NCBI GenBank assembly: GCA_002402195.1
Contig: NVVL01000051.1
Location: forward strand, 1 to 36,722
Length of the DNA stretch: 36,722 bases
Source of the DNA: Rickettsiales bacterium
GTDB lineage: Bacteria; Pseudomonadota; Alphaproteobacteria; Rickettsiales; Rickettsiaceae
Direction: 5' to 3'
Shown: in pieces, positions 1 through 7,115 of the stretch
How positions within the stretch are numbered: the stretch's first letter is position 1
How the letters are laid out: each line of letters begins with the position of its first letter
Translations under genes and position numbers: made by a program
Notes under the pieces: model-generated
What the model was told of the DNA's origin: nothing
Seen by the model: only the letters and a program-made list of their open reading frames with translations
Database searches by the model: none

Positions 1-54
1 CTAGAAGATATGGGAGCAACACTAGGAAACATAAGGGGAACACTAGGGAAACAA

Positions 55-130
55 TGGTGAGCCCGCCGGGGTTCGAACCCGGGACAACCTGATTAAAAGT
101 CAAGTGCTCTACCAGCTGAGCTACAGGCTC
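55..130 (-). tRNA. tRNA-Lys (anticodon UUU)
   Basis: The minus strand folds as a complete cloverleaf. The 7-bp acceptor stem pairs GAGCCTG with CGGGCTC and the D arm is normal. The anticodon stem pairs CTTGA with TCAGG around the loop CTTTTAA, which gives anticodon TTT. The T arm carries TTCGAAC. Discriminator A and the CCA end are encoded at 58-55, so 76 nt are templated. It decodes AAA/AAG lysine codons. It is transcribed away from kdsB. Confidence 0.95.
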
Positions 131-408
131 ATGATGTTGTGATTTGAATTGCTGCTATCTACCCAGGATACTCAAGATCTAAAAGAGTGTTCCGTGGATA
201 AGTAATATTATGCGCAAATTAGCGCTAATCTTAGCAATAAAACTCACCATTGTTTAACATAGCCAATTGTTGGAAAATTATGTTTCAGTAATGATCAAAA
301 TACCAGAACAAAGAACGCCTTCCCTTGAATATGTTGGTTTACTTTATCTACTAAAAACGATAACATGTCAACAACTTTTTTTAAAATTTAATGTGTTAGT
401 AGGTCGAT
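131..408. other. Intergenic, tRNA-Lys / kdsB divergent region
   Basis: This AT-rich spacer lies between the divergently transcribed tRNA-Lys and kdsB, so both promoters should lie here. I could not pick a convincing -35/-10 pair. An open frame starting at 267 runs into kdsB in another frame and has no family resemblance or ribosome site, so I do not call it a gene. Confidence 0.5.
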
Positions 409-1140
409 ATGTATTCAGATGTGGCGGTCATAATACCCTCAAGGCTAGGGTCGACAAGGCTTGCAAGGAAATCTCTTGCGCAAATTGGAGACAAATCTTT
501 AATTAGTCATGTCGTTTCAAAATTAGTGAAACTCGTAAAAAATGGCCTTTATGTAGCTACCGACTCAGAAGAAATTGCGCAAGAAGCAGAAAAAGCCGGC
601 GCAACAGCCATTATGACAGATGAGGACTGCCCGTCCGGGTCAGAAAGAGTGTTTCAAGCCTTTGAAAAAATACCAAATCATCACAAAATTAATTATATCA
701 TCAATGTCCAAGGCGATATGCCTTTTGTCGACCCAAATGCTGTCAATGATATTATTAAAAAATTAAAAACAACTGACTATGACATTGTTACACCAGTTGT
801 TAAAGTGACAGCTGATGTCGCAAAAAACCCTTCAAACGTGAAGGTCGTCGTGGATCTGGCTGGTAGGGCGATGTATTTTTCTCGCAGTTTAGTGCCCTAT
901 GATGCAACAGAATTTTTATATCATGTCGGAATTTACGGTTTTAAGCGAGATGCACTTGAAAAATTTGTCAATCTGGAACAAAGTGAATATGAAAAAATAG
1001 AAAAACTGGAACAACTCAGAGCGTTGGAGCATGGTATGAAAATTGGAATTTGCTTTTCCTCAGAAATACCTATCTCCGTTGATACGCAAGAGGACCTAAA
1101 TAAGGCGAGGGAATATTACTCATGGATATCAGAAACCTGA
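409..1140 (+). CDS. kdsB: 3-deoxy-manno-octulosonate cytidylyltransferase (CMP-Kdo synthetase)
   Basis: The enzyme activates Kdo with CTP to give CMP-Kdo in the cytoplasm, the donor used when Kdo is added to lipid A. The 243 residues match the usual length of about 245-250. The N-terminal nucleotide-binding motif reads IIPSRLGSTRLARK (about residues 8-21). Family signatures follow: YVATDSEEI, the DEDCPSGSERV region and NVQGDMPFVDP. The C-terminal VDTQEDL is also typical. The ATG at 409 is favoured because family homology begins there; an AGGTCG sequence lies just upstream. The last 19 nt overlap flgI, so the two are probably co-transcribed, an unusual pairing of LPS and flagellar genes. Confidence 0.95.
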   Translation: MYSDVAVIIPSRLGSTRLARKSLAQIGDKSLISHVVSKLVKLVKNGLYVATDSEEIAQEAEKAGATAIMTDEDCPSGSERVFQAFEKIPNHHKINYIINVQGDMPFVDPNAVNDIIKKLKTTDYDIVTPVVKVTADVAKNPSNVKVVVDLAGRAMYFSRSLVPYDATEFLYHVGIYGFKRDALEKFVNLEQSEYEKIEKLEQLRALEHGMKIGICFSSEIPISVDTQEDLNKAREYYSWISET

Positions 1141-2225
1141 TCATAATAGCTACGTTCATTATCTGTCTGCCATTTTCACTGGCGGCTAAAACGAGAATCA
1201 AGGATATTACTGGCATTGAAGGAGTGCGCGATAATCTGCTGGTCGGGCAAGGGCTGGTTGTCGGGCTGAACGGAACAGGGGATAAACTCAAAAACTCACC
1301 ATTTACAGAAAAAGGATTGACCGATTTTTTAGAACGTCTTGGAGTCAATGTTCAGGGAGCTCAAATAAAAACCAAAAATATCGCAGCCGTAACAGTAACA
1401 GCGAATTTGCCTCCGTTTGCTAGAATGGGAACTAGGATTAATGTGAAAGTTAGCACCATCGCAGATGCAAAGAGCTTGAACGGTGGAACGCTACTTGCAA
1501 CACCATTGATCGGAGCAGATGGTACCGTATATGCAGTTGCTCAAGGCTCTATTGTGATTCCAGAGTTTGCGCCGGCATCCGGGGGAGTGAAAACGAAGTC
1601 TAAGGCTGTTGAGACTAATGCTTATATTCAAAATGGCGCGATAGTCGAAAATGAAATCGATTTTACTTTTACCAATATGCGTCGTATTAAATTGTTCCTT
1701 TATTTGCCGGATTTTGGCACTTCGGTCGCGATTGCAGCGGCGATTAATAACCATCTCTCAGGGAATACCGCTAGAGCGCTTGACTCGGCTACGGTCGAGA
1801 TAGTAGTGCCGACTTATAGAACGGATGATCTTGTCGAGTTTATAGCCGAAATCGAATCGCTTGAGATTAAACCGGATTATAAAGCGAAAATTGTCATTAA
1901 TGAATCCACAGGGACGGTAGTCATCGGTGATAAGGTCCATATCCGCCCTGTGGCGATCGCTCAGGGGAATTTGGTCGTGAATGTGGGGCATCTTGAGTTC
2001 GACAAGAAATACGGCCCAGAAACGGACGAGGAGACCAGAGACTTAGTGAACGGGTTTGTGGAAGAGCGCAGGGGAAGAGGAATTCGTCAGCTGGAAGAGG
2101 GAGCTAATTTGAGCGATCTGGTGGCTGGGTTGAATCGGCTTGGGGTGTATCCGCGAGATATTATCAATATATTGCATAATATGAAATCTGTCGGCGCGCT
2201 CGATGCGGTGATTGAAGTGAGGTAG
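1122..2225 (+). CDS. flgI: Flagellar P-ring protein FlgI
   Basis: FlgI forms the periplasmic P ring, the bushing around the flagellar rod in peptidoglycan. Residues 1-21 form a Sec signal peptide (hydrophobic run IIIATFIICLPFSLA, cleavage after LAA). The mature start carries the family signature RIKDITGIEGVRDNLLVGQGLVVGLNGTGD. Also typical are NVKVSTIADAKSLNGGTLLATPL and the C-terminal LVAGLNRLGVYPRDIINIL. The length of 367 aa is normal. The start lies inside the end of kdsB and follows GGCGAGGGA by about 9 nt. It leads the run flgI, flgJ-like, flgN-like, flgK, flgL. The P ring implies a peptidoglycan layer, which fits the mur genes further on. Confidence 0.96.
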   Translation: MDIRNLIIIATFIICLPFSLAAKTRIKDITGIEGVRDNLLVGQGLVVGLNGTGDKLKNSPFTEKGLTDFLERLGVNVQGAQIKTKNIAAVTVTANLPPFARMGTRINVKVSTIADAKSLNGGTLLATPLIGADGTVYAVAQGSIVIPEFAPASGGVKTKSKAVETNAYIQNGAIVENEIDFTFTNMRRIKLFLYLPDFGTSVAIAAAINNHLSGNTARALDSATVEIVVPTYRTDDLVEFIAEIESLEIKPDYKAKIVINESTGTVVIGDKVHIRPVAIAQGNLVVNVGHLEFDKKYGPETDEETRDLVNGFVEERRGRGIRQLEEGANLSDLVAGLNRLGVYPRDIINILHNMKSVGALDAVIEVR

Positions 2226-2230
2226 GTGAT

Positions 2231-2884
2231 ATGGCTGGTTATTTTGGGGGCGGTATTCAAAATGTCGAAAAACCGGTTGAGCATTATAAGATTATTGATC
2301 AAAGGAAAAACCTCTCGCCTGAGCGCGCGCGCGGGGCAGGGCGCTTTGATGAGGTGATGAAGAAAGCAGCCTCCAAGCTGGAGGCGCCATTGAAAGCAGG
2401 TTTGGAGCCTGGTTTAGAGGCGGGCCCTAGCGATAAAAAAGTCCTTCCAGTAACATTACGTCCTCAGATTACCCGATCAAATTCTGCCCATCCAAGGAGT
2501 CCTGGGCATCTCCAAACTCCAGGCTCTGAGCATCTCCAAACGTCCAATTCTAAACATCTTCAAACTCCTGAGATGCATAGAAAATCATCGCTAAGCACCG
2601 GCATGAATCCGCGCGAGACAGATGATGGCACGAAAATTGCTCTTAAAAGATTGTCAAAGGAAATGGAGAATCAGTTGATGGGGATGTTTTGGGTTATGAT
2701 AGATAATGCCAGAGAAAATGATCCTGAAGGTGGTTTTGCAGAAAAGATGTTTCGGACTCCTTATTTGCATGAAGTCGTAAAGAGTGGCGCAGACCCGGAA
2801 CTTGGAGAGATAGGAAAGGCGATCTATAATAATTTGGTCAGAAACGATAGGGAGAATGTAGAAAGTGTTAGGGCTAAAAAATAA
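2231..2884 (+). CDS. flgJ: FlgJ-like rod-binding protein (no muramidase domain)
   Basis: The C-terminal part (about residues 140-205) resembles the FlgJ N-terminal rod-binding domain: a helix around ENQLMGMFWVMIDNA, then PEGGFAEKMFRTPYLHEV and a final GKAIYNNLVR. FlgJ caps the growing rod in the periplasm. The glucosaminidase domain of gammaproteobacterial FlgJ is absent, as is usual in alphaproteobacteria. Residues 1-135 are low complexity and include three HLQT(P/S) repeats. The ribosome site AGGTAGGTGAT precedes the ATG, 5 nt after flgI. Position directly after flgI is the classical place for flgJ. The 3' end overlaps the next gene by 20 nt. Confidence 0.75.
   Translation: MAGYFGGGIQNVEKPVEHYKIIDQRKNLSPERARGAGRFDEVMKKAASKLEAPLKAGLEPGLEAGPSDKKVLPVTLRPQITRSNSAHPRSPGHLQTPGSEHLQTSNSKHLQTPEMHRKSSLSTGMNPRETDDGTKIALKRLSKEMENQLMGMFWVMIDNARENDPEGGFAEKMFRTPYLHEVVKSGADPELGEIGKAIYNNLVRNDRENVESVRAKK
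2507..2578 (+). repeat. 24-bp tandem repeat x3 inside flgJ-like gene
   Basis: Three imperfect 24-bp units start at 2507, 2531 and 2555. Each begins CATCT(C/T)CAAAC and encodes HLQT plus four variable residues. Being a multiple of three, copy-number change keeps the frame. The repeat lies in the low-complexity linker before the rod-binding domain. Confidence 0.8.
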
Positions 2885-3350
2885 TATAAATTATACAAAT
2901 AAACTGAATCAAAAGCAGCTGATTGGCGATCTGTCGAGGGTCCTGAAGGATCTGATCGATATTATAGCAAGAGAAAATATCTTGCTTGAGGGGGGTAGAA
3001 TCTCTCAGCTTGATGCGGTGGTTGCTGAAAAATTTGCTGCATTAGAGAAATTTAATCAGGCCGAGATTAATATAGAAATTTATAAAAAACAAGGCGGTAG
3101 CTTTGATCAAAGAAAGCCGGACATAGTGCAAGCAATGGAGTTATTCCAGAAATTTGACAAGCATACCAGGCGAAATGAAGTGCTGATTCAAAGTAATATA
3201 GAAGTTAGCGCGAAAATTGTTGAGATGTATAAAGAAAGCAAGAAAGCTCAGGCGCTCCGGAAGTTTGGCTATAATAAAAAAGGTAAAATTGCTGTTTCGA
3301 AGAATGTAGAGAGCATAATGCCATCAATTGGGCTTAATGATACAATTTAA
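2865..3350 (+). CDS. flgN: FlgN-like flagellar export chaperone
   Basis: A 161-residue, mostly helical, charged protein. The layout fits FlgN: a leading helix with LKDLIDIIARENILLEGG, then KFAALEKF, and a C-terminal helix HTRRNEVLIQSNIEVSAKIVEMYK. FlgN is a cytoplasmic chaperone that holds the hook-associated proteins FlgK and FlgL until export, and the next two genes are flgK and flgL. The start is GTG at 2865, overlapping flgJ by 20 nt, which suggests translational coupling. Sequence similarity in this family is weak, so the call rests on length, helix pattern and context. Confidence 0.65.
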   Translation: MLGLKNNINYTNKLNQKQLIGDLSRVLKDLIDIIARENILLEGGRISQLDAVVAEKFAALEKFNQAEINIEIYKKQGGSFDQRKPDIVQAMELFQKFDKHTRRNEVLIQSNIEVSAKIVEMYKESKKAQALRKFGYNKKGKIAVSKNVESIMPSIGLNDTI

Positions 3351-3361
3351 ATGTAAAAACT

Positions 3362-6112
3362 ATGGGCAATTGGACAACAATAGCAGACACGCTCAAGAAT
3401 ACGGGAAGAGTTCTGGAAGAAGGGCCTGCCTATAATTTGCAGCGTTTGCAAGACCCGAATGCAAGGGTTGTGAGGGCCTCTCTTGGGACTGATAATATTG
3501 GCAGTAAGGGGCTCCTTCGAACTACTTTTAGGATGGACCGCCCGACTAATCCTCTCAGGGAGAGGGTTTATATGAGCCAGGTGACGGAGCTTGAAAATAG
3601 GAATACTTATACCGAATTCATGGATGTTATGCAAACCGTCATTGGTGGCGGGGGGAGTTCACAAAGCTCCAGATTAGTCTCGGTTATCGATGATTTCTTC
3701 AAGCAGGCCAAGATCCTGGAGTCCAATAGCGGCGCTGCAATGAGGGCGGCTTTTGTTGGTAAGGCTGAGAATGTTGCGACTGTGTTAACGCAGGCGACTG
3801 ATTCGATTACAGAGCTTCGTTTAGAGGCAGATACGAGGCTTCGAGATAGCGTTACTTCTTTAAATAGTACGATAAATGCTCTATATGCATTGAATCAGAA
3901 TATTTTATCTGCTCAAACTCCGCTGAAATTATATGATAAACGAGACGAATTGACGCGCGAACTTGCCAAAGCATTTGATATTAAGGTGAGTTACGGGGTT
4001 GGCGGTGTGGCTAAGGTTCAGTCTAAATCTAGCGGCGAGATGCTGGTTTCTGGGGATAGTTTCGCGCAGTTTAGCTATGAGGGGATTTTAACCAAAACTG
4101 ATATTCTTGATCATGCAGACTATCCTCCACTGAAAATGCATCATTATAATCAAGATCAAAAGCAGACTAATACTAGCATTTTTACTGATTTCAAAAGCAG
4201 TTTTAGCCTATTTAAGGGCGGTAAATGGGAGGCTCTGATAAAGTTGAGAGACGAGATCCTACCAGAGGCTTGGTGCTGCGTGGATACTTTGGCTCAGAAT
4301 TTCTCTGGGAAAATCAATATTCTGCATAATGATGGTTCCTCCTGCCCTGCGCAAGGCTATTTCAAAAGTAGCGGAGAGCATAGAGGTGCGGATGGTCTGG
4401 ATGGGCTCGGAGCGTTTTCTATTTACGCGGTAGATCAAAATGGAAACCAGCTGCGGGGCGGGGCGGGCTTGTTGAACCAGGTGAATATCGATCCAGCAAC
4501 TATACTAAGCTCCGTAGAGGGCAAGGCGCCGACTATGGCGGATCTCATCCGCGAGCTCAACGAGAAGCTGGATCTTGCGCCATCGCGGGACAGAGCAGCG
4601 ATGGGCGCTATTTTGGATGATGCAGGCGTTCAGATAGATGGTCAGTATTTGCTTAATAATGTTCAGCTCCTTGCTCGCAGTCAGGTGAGTGGCGTAGCGC
4701 CTGCAGATAGCGTGACTTTTGAGCTAGATCTTCAGGGGAGTTCACATTTTGGGAGTAATATAGAAATTCTTGGTGTTAAAACAAACGATGTTGGTGGGGG
4801 TAATGATTTAGCTTTGGCGCAAAATCAGCTCCCATCTAGCTTTAGGTTGGAGAAGGATACAAACGCAGCAAGCGGTCAGTTTTTTACTCTGCAAAATTCT
4901 GGGGCAGGGCGTGAGGTTACTTTGGAGATTAGAGTAATTGGTGATAATGGTGTGGTCAGCCGAGGGGAGGTTTCCTTTGTGGTGAATCCAGCAATTACGC
5001 CGGGTGCCAGGGTGGCTACGAATAATGTTGTGGCGGGCGATTTTGCTCATCCGATAGGAACTAATCTTAGTTCGCATTCAGGTGTGGCGCGCGCGAAGCT
5101 TGTGGATAGTAACGGAGCTGAGATAGATCCGCTATCTGGAGGGTCTGGAAAGCTCGTTATAGATACGAATAATTCCTCCTATCGTCTTGTTATTCAAGGT
5201 GGTGGGTTTGGAGGAAAGTTTGGTTTTAATGATTTATTTCATTATGATGCTCATACTGGCTTCATGGAGGTTAATTCGGATATTAGCGCTAATGTTGGTA
5301 ATCTTGCGGTGGGCAGGATACAAAAGGATAATGGTAGCGATAGCGGGCGCATGGTTGGGGATGTGGCGGCATCTGCGCCGATGCTTTTTGGCGGGGGAGC
5401 TATTGCAGCGGGTGATGTTGTTTCCGTTAATGGTATTGACTTCACCTTCCGGAATGCCCCGCTGCCCGTTCCTGCCGATCCGCGTGATGTTGATGTGGCT
5501 GGTACTCCCCTGCTAAATCTTGTAAATAGGATAAATGCTCATCCAGCGCTGCAAAATTTGGTGCAGGCGACTTTGAATGTGAATACCATAACAGTCACTG
5601 CAAAGGCTGCTGGGACTGGCGGTAATGCGATTGCTGTTGGAACTAACTTGGTTGGTGGTGCTACGGCGAGTATAAACGGCTTTGCTCCCGCTCCTGGTCT
5701 GGTTATTAGCACGCTTATAGGCGGCACAGATAAAATAACTATTAACCAAGAGTTTCGCTATGATATGGACGATAATAATCTGCAGATACTTGAAGCCATA
5801 AGCAATCTGCAGGGCCAGGCGATTCATGTTGACTGCCAGGGGATTGTGCCTGAATCATTTGTTTCGCTATCCAACCTTGCGACTATGGTTACTGGGTTCT
5901 TCTCTAATTATGTGAATGATGCGGAGAAAAAATCGGATATAGCAGTGACTGTTCTTAAGCAAACAGATTCCGCTATTAAAGGTAGTTTTGGTATTAGCAG
6001 GGAAGAGGAATATATAAGATCAGTAGATCTTGCGCAATATATGAATATGCTCTCACATATTCTTGGTCAAATGCAACAGATTGAAAAAACTATATTAGAT
6101 AATATAAAGTAA
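3362..6112 (+). CDS. flgK: Flagellar hook-associated protein 1 (FlgK), enlarged
   Basis: FlgK is the first hook-filament junction protein. The FlgK core is visible near the N-terminus (residues ~65-185: tyrosine and leucine-rich helices with SSRLVSVIDDFF and the SLNSTINALYALNQNI stretch). It is also visible at the C-terminus, with SREEEYIRSVDLAQYMNMLS and a final heptad helix. At 916 aa it is far longer than the usual 450-650. The extra length is central. It includes a beta-rich segment (~679-790) with DVVSVNGIDFTF and AKAAGTGGNAIAVGTN, a pattern seen in phage and surface structural proteins. The extreme N-terminus lacks the usual SGL...NIAN consensus, so it is divergent. It is followed by flgL after 31 nt. 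Confidence 0.85.
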   Translation: MGNWTTIADTLKNTGRVLEEGPAYNLQRLQDPNARVVRASLGTDNIGSKGLLRTTFRMDRPTNPLRERVYMSQVTELENRNTYTEFMDVMQTVIGGGGSSQSSRLVSVIDDFFKQAKILESNSGAAMRAAFVGKAENVATVLTQATDSITELRLEADTRLRDSVTSLNSTINALYALNQNILSAQTPLKLYDKRDELTRELAKAFDIKVSYGVGGVAKVQSKSSGEMLVSGDSFAQFSYEGILTKTDILDHADYPPLKMHHYNQDQKQTNTSIFTDFKSSFSLFKGGKWEALIKLRDEILPEAWCCVDTLAQNFSGKINILHNDGSSCPAQGYFKSSGEHRGADGLDGLGAFSIYAVDQNGNQLRGGAGLLNQVNIDPATILSSVEGKAPTMADLIRELNEKLDLAPSRDRAAMGAILDDAGVQIDGQYLLNNVQLLARSQVSGVAPADSVTFELDLQGSSHFGSNIEILGVKTNDVGGGNDLALAQNQLPSSFRLEKDTNAASGQFFTLQNSGAGREVTLEIRVIGDNGVVSRGEVSFVVNPAITPGARVATNNVVAGDFAHPIGTNLSSHSGVARAKLVDSNGAEIDPLSGGSGKLVIDTNNSSYRLVIQGGGFGGKFGFNDLFHYDAHTGFMEVNSDISANVGNLAVGRIQKDNGSDSGRMVGDVAASAPMLFGGGAIAAGDVVSVNGIDFTFRNAPLPVPADPRDVDVAGTPLLNLVNRINAHPALQNLVQATLNVNTITVTAKAAGTGGNAIAVGTNLVGGATASINGFAPAPGLVISTLIGGTDKITINQEFRYDMDDNNLQILEAISNLQGQAIHVDCQGIVPESFVSLSNLATMVTGFFSNYVNDAEKKSDIAVTVLKQTDSAIKGSFGISREEEYIRSVDLAQYMNMLSHILGQMQQIEKTILDNIK

Positions 6113-6143
6113 TATAAGATAAGATTGTAATAGAGAGGGAAAT

Positions 6144-7094
6144 ATGGCGCTTAGCATCACAACAACATCATCAATATTGGAATCCAAGCCGATTAGAAAG
6201 GGCGAGGTCGCGAGGCTCACCAGTCAGCTTGACGATGCAATGGCAAGCATCACTAATCCGGACAGGTTCTCCTCCCGCGCAAAGCTTGACGCCTCGGGTC
6301 TAAACAGGCTTTATGATGATGCTCAAAGAGCGATTCTTGCAGCTAATGGAAATAAGATCAGCGCTCAAGTTATCTCGGTGAAATTAGAAAATGAGAATAG
6401 AGGGCTTGCCGAATTTAACGCAGCTCTAGTTGCATTTGAGCGAGATATGGGCGAAATGTCAGATCATGCGGGCACGGATGCTGAAAAAGCCGACAGAGCT
6501 CTTGAGAAAATGTCTCTGGTGCTTCGAAGAAAAGACCCTGGAGGGCGTTATATATTCGGAGGCAGCACGCCATATATAGATCCGCTTTCAAAGCTGGATA
6601 ATAACGGGGTTCGAGTTGCCATAGATCTAAAAGCATCAACAAGCCTAATTGGTGGGCAAATGAGCCGGAATTATAGCGATACATCACCCAATGAGACTGT
6701 GGTGACCGTTTCTGCTTTTCACGAGGTGAAGGAGGGGTTCCTGCATCCGGAAATGGATGCTATATATAAAACAATTGGTTATATTAATATGGTAAAAGAT
6801 GGTCAGTTCACAGCTAATCAGCGGGATGCCGCTCAGCTGGATGCGCGCCAGGCTCGCGGAGCAGCCGCAATGGCAATAGGTTTAGAGGAGAAAAAAGTCG
6901 AGGCTTCGCTATATGTTAATGATAGCGAGATTAACAGTGCTGATTCCAAAAATAACTACCTATTCTCCTCCGATTTAGTTGAGTCTACTGGCCGGATGCA
7001 GTCCTTAATGCATAGCGTGCAAGCAAATATCAGCCTAGATGGTGCAAAAACCAAGATTTTCGATAATCTAATGGATAGAATGCGCCTACATTAG
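6144..7094 (+). CDS. flgL: Flagellar hook-associated protein 3 (FlgL)
   Basis: FlgL is the second hook-filament junction protein, exported through the flagellar apparatus without a signal peptide. The 316-residue length is typical. The flagellin-like N-terminal helices run through ITNPDRFSSRAKLDASGLNRL. The family hallmark GGRYIFGGS (~132-140, here preceded by RRKDP) marks the D1 region. The C-terminal helix ends in FDNLMDRMRLH. The ribosome site GAGAGGGA lies 6 nt before the ATG. Together with flgK it completes the junction. No flagellin gene is in this window. Confidence 0.88.
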   Translation: MALSITTTSSILESKPIRKGEVARLTSQLDDAMASITNPDRFSSRAKLDASGLNRLYDDAQRAILAANGNKISAQVISVKLENENRGLAEFNAALVAFERDMGEMSDHAGTDAEKADRALEKMSLVLRRKDPGGRYIFGGSTPYIDPLSKLDNNGVRVAIDLKASTSLIGGQMSRNYSDTSPNETVVTVSAFHEVKEGFLHPEMDAIYKTIGYINMVKDGQFTANQRDAAQLDARQARGAAAMAIGLEEKKVEASLYVNDSEINSADSKNNYLFSSDLVESTGRMQSLMHSVQANISLDGAKTKIFDNLMDRMRLH

Positions 7095-7115
7095 AAGAGC
7101 TGGGGGGAGCTCGGG

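Noticed and set aside
1..20. AGAAGATATGGGAGCA at the window edge as a repeat end
   Set aside because: It resembles the start of copy A, but the rest of the element cannot be seen at the edge.
267..506. 79-codon frame overlapping the start of kdsB
   Set aside because: No family resemblance, non-ATG start, no ribosome site, and it overlaps a certain gene in another frame.
5187..5827. Several frames of about 100 codons inside flgK on both strands
   Set aside because: They lie fully within flgK, have biased composition and no start signals.
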